Positions 36,801 through 48,600 of a DNA stretch of 64,000 bases are shown here, piece after piece; within the stretch, counting starts at the first letter, position 1; every line of letters starts with the position of its first letter. A model generated the notes under the pieces. That model worked only from the letters and a program-made list of their open reading frames with translations, had not been told where the DNA came from and did not search any database. Made by a program: the position numbers and the translations under genes. The stretch covers positions 62,001 to 126,000 of the forward strand of contig JAJEKV010000424.1 in assembly GCA_021234155.1 (NCBI GenBank), read 5' to 3'. Source of the stretch: Isoetes taiwanensis. Lineage: Eukaryota > Streptophyta > Lycopodiopsida > Isoetales > Isoetaceae.

Positions 36801-37253
36801 AAAAACTCACTAGAGTTATCTTATGCATATGCAGCATATGGAGACTATACAAGGTTTCTCTGTTCTGTGCCTGGAATTGATAAAAGGTCAGTTTTTAATG
36901 TCACCAAAGTAACCTGTGGAAGTGATTCTGGGCAAATGTCGGATCTCAATTTACCATCTATCACCATTGCAAGCCTGAATGTTTCTAGAAAAGTTCCTCG
37001 AATTGTGACAAATGTAGCAGATACAGAGACATATGATGCTTCCTATGTAGCACCTACTGGAGTAATCATGGCCATTACCCCCAAATCATTTACTATCAGC
37101 AAAGGGCAATCAATTTCTTTTGTGGTGCTCCTACAAGCTGCAAGTACATCAGAAAACTTCAGTTTTGGAGAACTTCGATTGATTGGATCTAAAGGGCACG
37201 TTGTTCGAGTTCCCATATCCATAATGAGGACACAGGCATATATTTATAAATGA
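33841..37253 (+). CDS. Subtilisin-like serine protease, SBT2-like
   Basis: Ten exons fit GT-AG rules and keep frame: 33841-34025, 34146-34293, 34423-34817, 34893-34988, 35080-35152, 35298-35583, 35662-35987, 36053-36320, 36392-36673 and 36835-37253, giving 825 residues. A signal peptide (residues 1 to about 23) sends it to the secretory pathway. An inhibitor I9 propeptide (about 26-130; [17 protein letters not shown]) follows. The S8 domain has Asp167 (GIIDTGID), His241 (DGHGTHTAS), oxyanion Asn349 (AAGNGGP) and Ser603 (SGTSMATPH). A protease-associated insert is encoded by exon 7 and a fibronectin-like C-terminal domain by exon 10. Length and the many introns fit the plant SBT2 group, whose members cleave proteins in the cell wall or apoplast. 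It looks intact. Exon 2 could begin three bases later (34149). The substrate is unknown. Confidence 0.92.
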
Positions 37254-39324
37254 CATGACTACTCAAAGAGCTTTATGTACAGTTCTAACATCCCAGAAAA
37301 GCAGCTGTAATATTATGGTGTATATTAGAAGCAGAGTTATATATACCTGACACAAAGAGAATAAGAATACCCGAGATCTTTCTACACTGAGACAAGCCTG
37401 ACCTCAAGCATGCTTTTATGTGCAAGTTCATATGATGTAAATGCTGTTTTCAATGAAGTATTTGCAATCAGACTGATCATAGAGTTTTATGGAAATAGTG
37501 ACTTCAATAAAACAACTTGAACTTTTTCCCACATATTCCAACGAACATCAACTGAATTCTACACAGTAAATTCATGAACTGACATATTTTAAACTGGATC
37601 ACAATAAAATTTTCCACATTTGCTATGCAAAAGTTGTTACAAGGGAGTGTGTTGAACACCCAAACTTGAAAAATGTATCTAACTAGTTCAATATCTGTTT
37701 TTAGTACAATGGCGAGAAAGTATCCTCGCACCATCTAAATGCATTCGTTAATAAGATGAAATTTCTAAAAGATCCTCCTGACCATATCAAAATTTACCAT
37801 TATGCATACATAAGAAGCTTGCCAAAAACTGAACCCCCTTGCAGACCCCAGTTTTCAAACACTGTACCCTGAGGAATTTCTTTTTGTTCAACTTCTAAGC
37901 ATTTTCAAATGGGTTTACGCGTACCTGAATAGAAGATCTGATACCTTTTGAAAACTGAAAACCTTGAATTGTCGGCAAAATAAGGTACGCTTGTCCCCGT
38001 CACAAAAGTTGCCCCTCCACCATCCAACAGCGGAGAATGGAACAGTTTTATTCTTTGGATCTAGAAAATCGACAACAGCTAAGGGACTGGCCCATATTTC
38101 CAGTTAACACAGCGTGCCCATAACCTTTAGCCTAGTAAACCTTTAGCCCATAACCTTTGCAATTGATTGTGCAACCATTTTTAACTACAACATTCAAAAT
38201 ATGGTAATAAGCTGCTCTCTTCAATTTTTGTAGGGCCTAGAGTTAAGAAAAAAGCATCTTTGCCAACTTGGGATACTTATCCAATCTTTTTAAGGTGCTC
38301 ATTGAAGAGAATTCTGACATTGGCAAATCTTATCATCCACGTATTTAATGCTAAACCACAATTAATAGTACTAGCTTCCACATCCTTTCGCTTTCAATGT
38401 TTCACCTTAGCGCACTTAAAGGGGCCAGGCCATGTCCAATTTGACACCATTGGCCAACCTAATCTTCCCAAACATTGAGACCATTGGATTCCCCATAAAT
38501 CTGGTCATCCAATGGTGTTGTCCCTTTTTTTTTTTTTTTTTTTTTTTAAGTTCTACATGCAAGCCCTAAGACGCCGAGGAGGGACCCTGGGGCGGGGGCT
38601 CTAAAGCGTGGAAGTTTAAATGGCAAGAACCCTAAAAGTGTCCTTTTCGAACTCCAGCCCTTGAGCGTGCATTGAAAACAGCGTCTGACAGATTCCAGCT
38701 TAGCAACAGCACCCAAGGTCAAGTCTCGAGGTGCATCGTAATCGCCAACCCTTCTAACAATATGGACGCATTCTAAGGAGTGGAAACTAGACAAGGATCT
38801 GGAGAGTGGTGATTCTGTCAGTCAAATGAGGCTTTTTTGCTATAGCACCTATTCTTAGTCTTAGATGATCTCTAGAGCCTAAGAACCCTAATCGGTATCA
38901 CAGACTAATGAATGAACTCTATTCATATAGATCAGATTAGTTAGAATATATTTAATTCTATTATTTCAATTCATGTTGTTATATGATGATGTTTGATATC
39001 TCTATGCACACCTTTTGTGCTTGGGGAAGGGTGGTGGAGACTTAGGTCTATGTTAGAGATGATTCTAGAATAGCCCTCATTAATTCCCAAATAAAGGCAT
39101 GTGCATAGACCCCACTTGGTTGTGGGTGGTGGACTTGGATTGGCTAATAATGAAGACTTGTTCGACTGCAGTTGATCCCTTCGCGAGCTATGTCTATGAC
39201 GTAAAAATACACCTTCCTTCCTTCCTTCCTCGGGGGGTGGCATGCTCGAAGATTGGAGTTAGGAGCTAGCGCTAATAATAATAATTAACTAAGCTAATAG
39301 TTAATGAATTGAGTTAAATTGAAT
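37254..39324. other. Intergenic, with a possible retroposed piece
   Basis: The subtilase 3' flank contains AATAAA near 37507. No gene was recognised. A T run (38525-38547) adjoins about 250 bases that, read on the minus strand, look like a short retroposed transcript ending in poly(A), with a frame at 38546-38794 of unknown identity. CCTTCCTTCC repeats occur near 39215. Confidence 0.4.
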
Positions 39325-40860
39325 GGTTTTATCGTCTACGGAGACCAATTAGCCTATGGGATCCAATAAGGGAGTGCAGCAGACATATTACTATTCGGAT
39401 TAAAAAAGCCCCACCCTGAAGGGTTTTCGAGGGAAAAATCGTGGTAGTAATAAGAATGCTGACAAATATACAAATATACATCATGAAATATATACATGCT
39501 AAGTGACTGTCCGAGGACATAGATGATATATCCATGGCCTCCTGAAGGTATGTTCCCAGTATCCATACTGAAGCTGTGCTCAATATCACATGTAGCGGCT
39601 GGTTGGGCCTGATCAATTCAGGGTAGCGTGTCCAGATTTGATCATATGATGGGCAGCTCTAAAGAGTGTGACATTCATCTTCACCGGCTCCCACTTGGCA
39701 GCACTGACAAAGCATGTCTTGTCATGGCTCATCAATCCATTTGCCTGTCTTAACTCGGAGATGACGTGCACCTATGCGAATCGAGAAGATGAGTGTGCTT
39801 TTTTATGGGAAAATGGGTATGCAGGTAGCATTGCTGATCTGGTTGCAGTGTGGGGTTCATATGATACTGGTAATGTGATGCCTTGACCTGTTCAAGGGTA
39901 CTGACATTCCATAGCTTGTTAAGAAAGCAAGCATCAAGGTATAAGCTATCATGGCGATCTGTTTCTGTTTGCACCTATAAGAACCTGTGTTCTTACACAT
40001 TCTATCTGGCTAGCCACTGAGCTTTTTTTCCTTTTAGCAGGCCTTGAGGAGATGCGGCCCCATTGTGACGATGTAAGCCAGATTGGGGAGACGAGTATTG
40101 TCAATGTTGACTACCTTTTAAAAGTACACAATGTGGCAAACAAAGGCCGCTCTCTGAATAGGCAAGAAATAAATCTCTTGTAACAGGATTTGATACGGGA
40201 TTTCACTCACAGTGCCCGTGCTAAGAAGATTTTTTGCACCTGCTCCAAGTCATTCCAGGTAGCAAGGGATGCCATCGGGCCTCATAGAAGAACGTGGTCC
40301 ACCAAGGCCCTTAATAGATGCGCAGCTCTGCTCTATGATTATTGTTCTGCATTGCATACAGTGCTTTCTAACTCCCTCCCACTCATAACTGGATGGAAGT
40401 GCCCCAATATATTGTAGAAGGGAACTCCACTCCCAAGTACTTGTAGGTGGGTGTCACCTCTATATTTTGTACCTGGTAAGTGAATGAGAGAGGTCTTGGC
40501 TGACGTGAGGATGAAATGAGGACGATCTTAGTCTTGGCTAGATTGATGCACATGTCAGTGGCCTGACAGAATGTGTCCAGAGCATCTAAATGGGGTTGCA
40601 CATCCTCTGGAGTGTAAGCTAGGAGGTCTACATCATCAACATTGAGCTGCCTGATCTGATGCAAAAGTTGAGTTTCGCCGCCCCCATTGCCAGCAAGCCA
40701 GCTTTTCAATTGATCAATATAAAGCCCAAACAATGTTAGAGAGAAAGGGCATTCCTGACAGACCCCGATACTGCTGTTAAATTGTTGCATGTTAGTTGCA
40801 ATCGACTGAGCATGTCTCAAGCCTGTACACTGCATTCTGCAGATCTATATGGACCCCCAA
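39325..40860 (-). mobile_element. LINE family A, copy B
   Basis: Right to left, the reverse transcriptase palm is visible at 40383-40835. SSIGVCQECPFSLTLFGLYI corresponds to the ..GV.QGCPLSP.LF.LYID motif, DDVDLLAYTPEDV to the (Y/F)ADD box, and NLAKTKIVL and YKYLGVEF to the following motifs. The C-terminal zinc-binding segment CQCCQVG...DECHTL lies near 39690-39720 and LSTASVWILGTYLQEAMD at 39329-39616. The conserved 3' end (GTCTACGGAGACCAATTAGC in reverse) begins near 39333. The frames are shifted, so it is inactive. It is 5'-truncated. Confidence 0.8.
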
Positions 40861-41100
40861 CTGTTGCAACCTTGCCTCTATTCCTTGCGACAAAGAAGAT
40901 GTTAACGTCCACGATATTCGATAGCCTTCCTTCAGCCTTGATATTGTTATTCTGAATTATATTCCAGTCCACATAGGAGATCACAGTTTGGTTGTTGGCT
41001 AAGCTTGTCTAGATTTATTTTTCTTGTACAATTTGTATTTCAGTTTGTGAGTTTCAGTTCTGTTCTAATTGTTTAGGGTACTTCTTGATGTGAGGTTACG

Positions 41101-41388
41101 ATGGAGAGTAATGGAGATGCACAAGGTGATGTTAGTCATCCAGTCTTGAGCTTGGCACCATCTCTTATAAGCTCAGAGATTGATGCATCCCACTCGGATT
41201 CACGTATTTATCTTGTTGAACCAAAGCAAGTGTTTTGTGCTCAAGAATTTGTTTCTAATATGATACAGATTGGGACTGAGGCCCATAGAAAAATTGCCTC
41301 TGTTCATGTGTTGAGCCAACAGCTTACTAATTTATTTGATGCTATAGATCAGCGTGGAGTGGGAACAGATGGGTGTGCCAGTTTCTGA
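41101..41388 (+). CDS. Hypothetical protein or first exon
   Basis: A 95-residue frame, ATG at 41101. It is acidic and serine-rich at the start, then EFVSNMIQIGTEAHRKIASV and LSQQLTNLFDAIDQRG, predicted helical. I do not recognise it. A GT at the end of the frame could be a donor, with further exons to the right. It may also be a retroposed piece. Confidence 0.3.
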   Translation: MESNGDAQGDVSHPVLSLAPSLISSEIDASHSDSRIYLVEPKQVFCAQEFVSNMIQIGTEAHRKIASVHVLSQQLTNLFDAIDQRGVGTDGCASF

Positions 41389-41823
41389 ACTCTACACATA
41401 AGCCTTGCCAAGGCTTTGCTGATCCAAGAAATCCGGCAGGTTGACTATGTGATTAGATATGTGCAGTCGGACCCGCCCATGAATTAATATTTGAACTTGT
41501 TGTTTTTGTGAACCTTAAGTTGATTGGAGGAGTTGTTTCAGTGCTTGTCAAGCACATGAACCTTTTTCTGATTTGTTGAATGTGAATACGACGATTTTTG
41601 TTTTCTGTGCTTGCAGACTGTATGCGTTGTATGTACATTCATCTTTATACTAACATACCTGAACTTTCAGCAGGCTATGGCCCCTGGGTATAGCGTTCAT
41701 CCGGATTTCTGCTATGCCCGAATGAGCATGGGCATCGTGGTGGGGTTCAACTCCCCAGGCTCACTGATGGTTTGTCTTTGTTTGCTTGTAGTGTACGAAG
41801 TTGGAGATCATGTGTGATGCTAG

Positions 41824-41924
41824 CAAGGATTATGTATGAAGATCACCACTTTGATGCCACTGACTATTGGAGCTTTCAGTGGCACTCAGTGACGTCGGAG
41901 TGATCATCTTCATACATAGCCTTG
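41824..41924 (+). ncRNA. Imperfect hairpin 1 (miRNA-like or small inverted repeat)
   Basis: CAAGGATTATGTATGAAGAT on the left pairs with ATCTTCATACATAGCCTTG on the right. Next to the loop TGCCACTGA pairs perfectly with TCAGTGGCA. The loop is CTATTGGAGCTT. The right arm has a bulge of several bases. No known miRNA sequence is recognised. It could equally be a tiny MITE. Confidence 0.35.
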
Positions 41925-41956
41925 TTGTTGTGTTGAGCCATGCTTTTGTTGTTTCT

Positions 41957-42028
41957 GATGTCACTGAGAGCATGGGCGTTCTGTCACATAAGAGTTGCTG
42001 ACAGAATACTCAAGCTCTCACCGACATC
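41957..42028 (+). ncRNA. Imperfect hairpin 2, directly after hairpin 1
   Basis: The arms 41957-41986 (GATGTCACTGAGAGCATGGG then CGTTCTGTCA) and 41999-42028 pair over 30 positions with about seven mismatches and no bulge, around a 12-base loop. The right arm begins TGACAGAA like miR156 but diverges at once. No known miRNA is claimed. Confidence 0.35.
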
Positions 42029-43045
42029 AAACATAGTATCAGCTTTGCAAGATAACCATTGGGTTTGTTTTTTTAAATAGCTCCTTACAAATCGGGTCAA
42101 CTTGGGGCAGTTTGGCCCCATCACAAGGCATAAACTAGAGGGTAGTTCATGGAATATTCTGGGAAACATTACATGATCTGATGGCCACGAAAATTCCTAA
42201 TACACCCCCATGATAATACACACCCTGATTTAATGCACACCCTGATTTGGGTAGAATTACTTAGCAATTGAGGGCATTGTGAGAATTTTTAAAATATGAC
42301 GACTTTTGGGGAAATAACTTAATAATTAAGGGTATTTTGATAAATTTCCCTAAAATATATTAACATATTCATATAAACATATCTTTATTTCAAAGGTATT
42401 TTTGATATATTTGCTTCCTTGAGGGGTATATTTGGGATTTTCTTTAAAATAAAATCATATGGCACATGACTAAAAATACATCTCTTTTATCTTATCTAAT
42501 AATATACATCGTTTCAAAGATGTTCATTCTTCCAAGATTGATGTGAAGATGAAATTTTGATGTTTTCGTCAACATAATACCAGAGCAATCATCCATGTCT
42601 TCCATCTGCTATGCCATTTGAAGTAGGATGATGTCTTCTTGAAAATGGTAACCTTATGAAGGAATCTGTTTTGTTCTTATTCTAGGCTTACATAAGATCA
42701 ATGTCAGTCTTACTAAGTATAAGCTTATGTTTAAAAGAAGGGAAATAAGGGGGAAGAAGCATCAAAAGTTCAATCATAAAGCATAACCTTAAATTCTGAG
42801 TGTCTTCTTGGATGTGTTGCAGGCGACCATGCAACATAGCATGAAATGTGTGAACGTAAAACATAAGCGACCCATAACATGGGCTCATAAATGTACTTCC
42901 AATTGAGGACAAAGATATGTAACTTATATTTGCAATTAAAATAAGACAATGAGAAATGGTATAACTAAAAATATATAATAAAATTGCACCTTCTGTGAGA
43001 TGGAAAAAAAAAATAGGAAGTTGTGTTTGAGTCCTGAATTTTTCC
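42029..43045. other. Intergenic, AT-rich
   Basis: No gene is seen. The phrase ACACCCTGATTT is repeated in tandem near 42220-42250. This is the 3' flank of the aquaporin gene. Confidence 0.5.
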
Positions 43046-44667
43046 TTAAGCAGCCTTCTCTTTATCTTTACCTTGGCGGAGCAACAACCCAGATATGAAA
43101 GCTCCTATTAATGGAGTCAACCAATACACATAAAAATGTACCCAGTTATTGTGACGTTTGTTCACATATGCCCATCCAAAGGCCTGCATTCCAAGAAAAA
43201 ACATAATTTGTTTCATCAGAAAGCAATAAGCGGCTATAATAAAGGGACTTCTGAATCTACCTTAATATGTTCTGAATAATGGACAACCTGGTTAAATCTA
43301 AGACGAATGTTTTATAGTTATCATAAAAATCTCCTAAATCAAACCCCTATGGACAACCCTGCTGCACCTTAGGACTTCTTAGCTTCCAAAAACTATAGGC
43401 TATAACTCACTCTGGGCCACTAAAACGAAAATTTTGCATGCTCGTCTATCCACGACACCAAATTTCGTACTACAAGAGAGTGATATTAAACAGAATTGAC
43501 AAAGGCATACTTGGGTCGTGATTTGGACATAAAGAATGTTTGAAACATATACATAATTTCCAAACAACATTCTTAGATATAGAGGACCGAATCTGACTTA
43601 AGAAGCTGACGACTTTGGCATGATTTTACGATCATTCATTCATTGGCTCATTGCACATCAATGGTTACAGATATGGTGGAGACATTCTACTAGGGCATCA
43701 AATGAACTGGGAGAAAAGTACTTACATTGGCAGGGTTCATTGCAGGTCCAGTATAGCCAGCTCCAGCAATAATGAGGGTAACCGTTGATAAAACAATGAG
43801 ACTATTTTGAATAATACTGTTTCTTGGTCCTTTAAAGATCACCAACATTATAAAGAAGCAACTCAAGAAAGTGAGCACTCCCTCTGCAATAGCTCCAGTG
43901 TGTATATCGACTTTTAACTGAGGACCCCCAAGAGTATGACTGTAAGAAGCTGGCATAAGCTCAAGAATTGACAATGCTCCAGCCACAGCTCCAACCATCT
44001 AAGTACATAAAATTTCTGTCAGTTAAAGCAGCCATAGCTGGAAAACAACTATTAAACAGCAATTATACAATTGAATATGGCTTCCTACAGCAAATACCAT
44101 AATATAGAGATTGTTGAACTGCACAACATCACATAAGGCATAGGGTAATCATAAAAGGAGTAAGCTATTGCTTCAAAAAAATTAAACGGGAAAATGCACA
44201 CAGACATATTGCAGAATAGCATCTGCATCACAATATGAAAATGCCTCCTCGCAGACTACTTTCAGCAGAAAAGAAACAATAATTTCACTCCAGATGTATA
44301 GCACGTTACAAGTTTACTTTCACATCATAGTGTTAAAAAATCCTGTTAAATGGCTATAATTAAGAGAACCAAGAGAACACACCTGTGCAGGAAAACGAAA
44401 TGCAAGTCTTGAGAACTGAAGTCCACCACCCTGTGTTGAAAAGGCCACAAGTGCTGCCGGATTAAAACTTGCGCCTCCAAGTTTCTGGCTCAGGTTTGCG
44501 AAGGACACAACAAGGACAGCCACAAGTGCTGTTACCACACAAAGCCTACCCAAATCCGTCAGATGCAGATAAGAAGCTATCTTTTCCGTAACGGCCCCAA
44601 GACAGGATGTGAGAAAAACCCATAGGAAAGTGATACCGGCATCTGAAAGCACTAGCTTCAACTCCAT
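43046..44667 (-). CDS. SIP-type aquaporin (small basic intrinsic protein)
   Basis: Three exons with GT-AG borders, all in phase 0: 44383-44667, 43726-43998 and 43046-43183, giving 231 residues. Six membrane spans are expected. The two pore loops are SFNPAALVAF (about residue 68) and AMNPANAFGWAYVNKRHNNW (about residue 184), the latter spanning the exon 2/3 junction. The WVHFYVYWLTPLIGAF and C-terminal KDKEKAA resemble plant SIPs, which sit in the ER membrane and pass water. In the SIPs I recall, the first NPA box is usually altered (NPT, NPC or NPL), whereas here it is NPA. It looks intact. Confidence 0.88.
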
Positions 44668-45164
44668 CTTCTCGATTCTGTAATGCCCTCTTTATGCCAA
44701 GAACCTCCAACTAGGGTTCATTAAGCTCTAGAGGTATCAATTATCATTCTGCAGATTATAGATGAATAAGCCACGAGAAAAAAACAAGAAGAAAAGATAT
44801 TATACTATGGAAAAAAGAAACTTACATGACTGTCAACCAAATAAAAGAAAATTCAATTGAACAGATAGAAAATGTGAAGAAGGAACAGAGACCCACAAGC
44901 TAGAAGGAGCGTTGAATCAGATGCATGACGGAACTGAGAAGGCGAAGCCGCTATGGCATGCAGTGCCCGAGTCGCACCTACCGATCTCAGGGAAAAAACA
45001 GGGGGACTTTGTGCATATTCTAACTGTCAAAGGACAGCGACTTTCGAATCGTTTAGGAAAATATTATCTGGCATAAGAACTTTATGCTATCCTTCTTAAC
45101 CACAACATTGATCCTTTATCCTAAATAGCCTTTTCTTTTATTATAAGAAACTTATCTGTAATGT
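44668..45164. other. Upstream region of the aquaporin gene
   Basis: This is noncoding and would hold the gene's promoter and 5' untranslated part. I identified no specific element. Confidence 0.4.
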
Positions 45165-45172
45165 AATTTTTA

Positions 45173-45613
45173 GGGAAAACTACCAAAATTCCCTTACAAG
45201 TTTTAGAAATTATCAAAATGTGCTCAAACAAGGGGTGTTTTAGTTAATGCTTAGTGTAAGTCTTATGGCTCATCAAATTTAAAAGTTGTCTTCTCAAACA
45301 TTGTAGATTAGGACATGATCTATCCATTGAAATTAAGTTCATTTAAATCGAAGTTCGAACTCACAAGTTATGCTCTTTGGTGGAGTTTGAATTTCTTAAA
45401 TTCAAATCACTATAACTTGCAAATCCCAACTCCACCTTAAATAATTTTACCGTTATTGGATAGGTTTTATGCTCATCTATAAACTTTTTGGAGAGCACTT
45501 TCTTTTTCGAGCAGACATTAAGAAAAGTATTGCCATTTTAGCAAAACACCTCATTTCTAGGAGCATTTTGGTAATTTTGGAAACTTGTACGAGCATTTCG
45601 GTAGTTTTTCTTA
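45173..45613. mobile_element. MITE upstream of the aquaporin gene
   Basis: The left end GGGAAAACTACCAAAATTCC with TTACAAG mirrors the right end, whose reverse complement is TAAGAAAAACTACCGAAATG with GTACAAG. Both ends are flanked by AATTTTTA (45165-45172 and 45614-45621), an 8-bp duplication that suggests hAT or, with one more base, MULE. It is 441 bp and noncoding. Confidence 0.6.
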
Positions 45614-45621
45614 AATTTTTA

Positions 45622-48600
45622 TCCTGGGTTCAAAAAAATTAAAAGATAAAAGAAAAGATGTAATAAAGTCTTCTATCCCCAACAAGAAATTTATCGGGGT
45701 GGGTTGCCCTTTCTCTCCAATTTCTATAATTTCTTAATGTTAAAGTCAAGCACATTTAGTAAGACGAATATCAAGACTCTAGCAAGGGGTAATTTACTTC
45801 CTACACTATGGCATCCTTTTTCTACTGGCGGTTCTCATGCTTGTGGTTGGGCCTTGGGTTTAAGACTCTAGCAAGGGGTAATTTACTTCATACAAAATAG
45901 AAATCGGGTCGCCTATTTTTGCTGGGTTACAATCGGGTGCTGCCACGTGCCAATCACCTACATAATAGAACTCTTCCGGTAATCTCAAGAACTTTTTTTA
46001 GGGCAAGCAGTTCTTTTTAGGGCTTCTGCTGCCGCCGCTCAACACACAGCTCGAGTCTGGCTCGATCGCAACACACGCCAGATCGTTGTTCTTGCAGATC
46101 AACAGGTAGTGGTTTTCGCAGGTGCTCTTTGGCCAGTTCTTTTAGCAGTTCTTCAACAAGTTTTGCCGAACTAAGTTTTGCAAGATCTTCACAAGTTTTT
46201 CAGGATCTTCACAAATTTTGCCACAGTCCTTCAACAAGTTCTGCCATACGCAGGTTCTTCTTCGCTGATAGCAGATTGCAGGGAGTTTCTTCATCGATTA
46301 TCTTCAAAGAATGACGGATTTGGCAACAACTCTGTAAACTCTAGCAAAGAAATTTGTAAAAACTCTGTTTGTGTTCAAGACTCCGCAAAAAACTCTGTAA
46401 ACCTTACCGGATCTAACCCTTGATCTATTAATAATACTCTATAAATCTAATGAATCTATAAAAGAAGCCTCCCTTATTTCCATTTTGTAGGGGAATGGAG
46501 GTTGGTCTTCTATTCCCGGTTTTGCAGGTGACCCACTCCGGTTAACGCCGGTCGCGGGACCCCACCTGCAAAACCGGGAGTGGAGTTCCAACCTCGTTGG
46601 TCCTTGTTTTCTCAGGTGTTTCTTTTCGCGTAATCCTCCCTCGTTGTTTTGTGGAGTCATTTGAGCCCATTGTTGTATTGGTCCCTTGTGCCTTCTTGCT
46701 TCATGCTCAATTTATCTTGGGCATTTTTTGTGAAGTCAATGGAGTCCATTGTTGTCATGTTCCTTTGTTCGTCCACGTCTTCTTGCTTCTCGGTTTGCCT
46801 TGTATGCCACATATGTGCCTTGTAAATTCGTTCGTTTTGGTTCCTCGATTGTTTTGCTTCCTTATAGTACTCTTGGTTTGTGGCATTGTGGCTGGGTTGA
46901 GTTGGCGTTCCCAATGTTCTCCTCTTAGGTTGGCTCCTCCATCCCTCTTGACAAATTGGGATAACTTTTACGACAATCAGTTGTACTCAAAATAGAGCAT
47001 CCACGAACTACTACTAGTAGTAGACAATCAGTTGTACTCAAAATAGAGCATCCACCACTACCACTACCACTCCTACTGCTGCTGCTACTGTGAATGGAAG
47101 ATTATGTATTATAGATGCGTTCAAACTAGAATGTTCAAACTAGAATGGTGTTTACAGTATGGGGTCTATTATTGCAATTGTTTATGGAGAGTTATTTTGG
47201 AATTAAACTTGACATGCAATCTAATAATTAACTAATGTATGGGATGTGTCTTTGAATTGTTACCCTAAGCCCTGTTGGTTGTTTAATTCATAGCTATGAA
47301 GGGGCGAGCCATTTTTCATTTCGATCAACTATTCAAAGAAACAAATTAGATTCATAGTTTCTAATAGCATGAATTTGGCCTCTTGGTTAAGTTCACCATT
47401 TGCGATCTCATGAAATGGCATTTGTGTTAGTTTTTAATTGACATGTGTTAATGATTGTTGGAATATATGACATTTGTATGACAACAACAATGCTATATAT
47501 AGCCAAAACCGTTGAGCTCCAACCACTGTATAAACAGACACAATCCTAGTTCTTGATCAGCCAATTGAACGCTTCTTCTTCTTATTCCTCCGCGCTATGC
47601 ACTATGGGCGTGGTCCCGAGCCCTATTCGGGACATGACGATGCATGAGGCATCCCCTTGTTTCTAGTTCTTCCATATTTCTTCTTGATTGATTTCATATC
47701 TGCAACAGGTTATGGGCCCACTCTCGCCTAAAATTGCCTACTAAGTCACACTACTACCAAAGCCGTGATTACCATAGCCATATTTTTTTATCGTTGTTAA
47801 TTGATCTCTCTCGAATTGACGAGCCTTTTTCTTAGCTCAAGTTTTACCTCTGCCCACATCCCGCCAATAATAATCCTCTGATATCTGAAACTCTACTTAG
47901 GCTGGGATCGCACTTACTAGAATGACCGAAGGTGAATAGAGAAGGACCAAATAGCATAGTGCCATGTGGAAAAATGCAAAGAAAGTGGTATCGCACTAAA
48001 ACGGCCAAACCGCCTGCTTTGTTTGGGCGGGCGCCCAAGTTGTGGCAGGCGAGATTGCCCTCCCAAGTTTGGGCTGCTGCATACGTGGACAATATTTGGA
48101 GGGAATTGCAGTATATGATCGGCTTGCAGGGTGATGAACGAAGACATACAGTGGTCGAGCTGTTCTGCGCACAAGCAACAATCTGCAAATTTTTGTAAAG
48201 CATGTCGAATTGCTAAAAATTCAATTATTGCAGGATCTAAAGTGTTGCCATTCTTTTGTTTTGCAGATTTCCACATGGAGCACACTGATATTGAATCCGT
48301 TACTTGCACCCAGGACAGCCAAATGCCATCCTTTCCAAACCAATTGCCCAACAATTCCATGTGCACACCCTCCATGCATCCTACTTTTGGGATTGCGACT
48401 CGCAGGCCTCTACCATTTGTGTTTTAAATTTTCTTTGCATGGCCTTCCAAGTTTAAGTGATTGTTGATGTCCTACTATACTTCCTCTTCATTTTTCCTAC
48501 CATCGCCCACTTCATGTTGATGAGCGTTGCTTCCAATTTCTTTTCTTGATATTATTTCAAAAAATAATCTTCCAGCCATTTTTATTTTCATTCCGTTTGA

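Noticed and set aside
38546-38800. tRNA-derived SINE next to the T run
   Set aside because: A GAGTTCGAA-like box B trace exists, but there is no box A at the right spacing and no target duplication was found.
41999-42018. miR156 mature sequence
   Set aside because: Only the first eight bases (TGACAGAA) agree; the rest does not.
46597-46995. Hydrophobic 132-codon frame as a membrane protein gene
   Set aside because: It is dominated by TTG/TTT-rich composition, with no recognised family or gene context.
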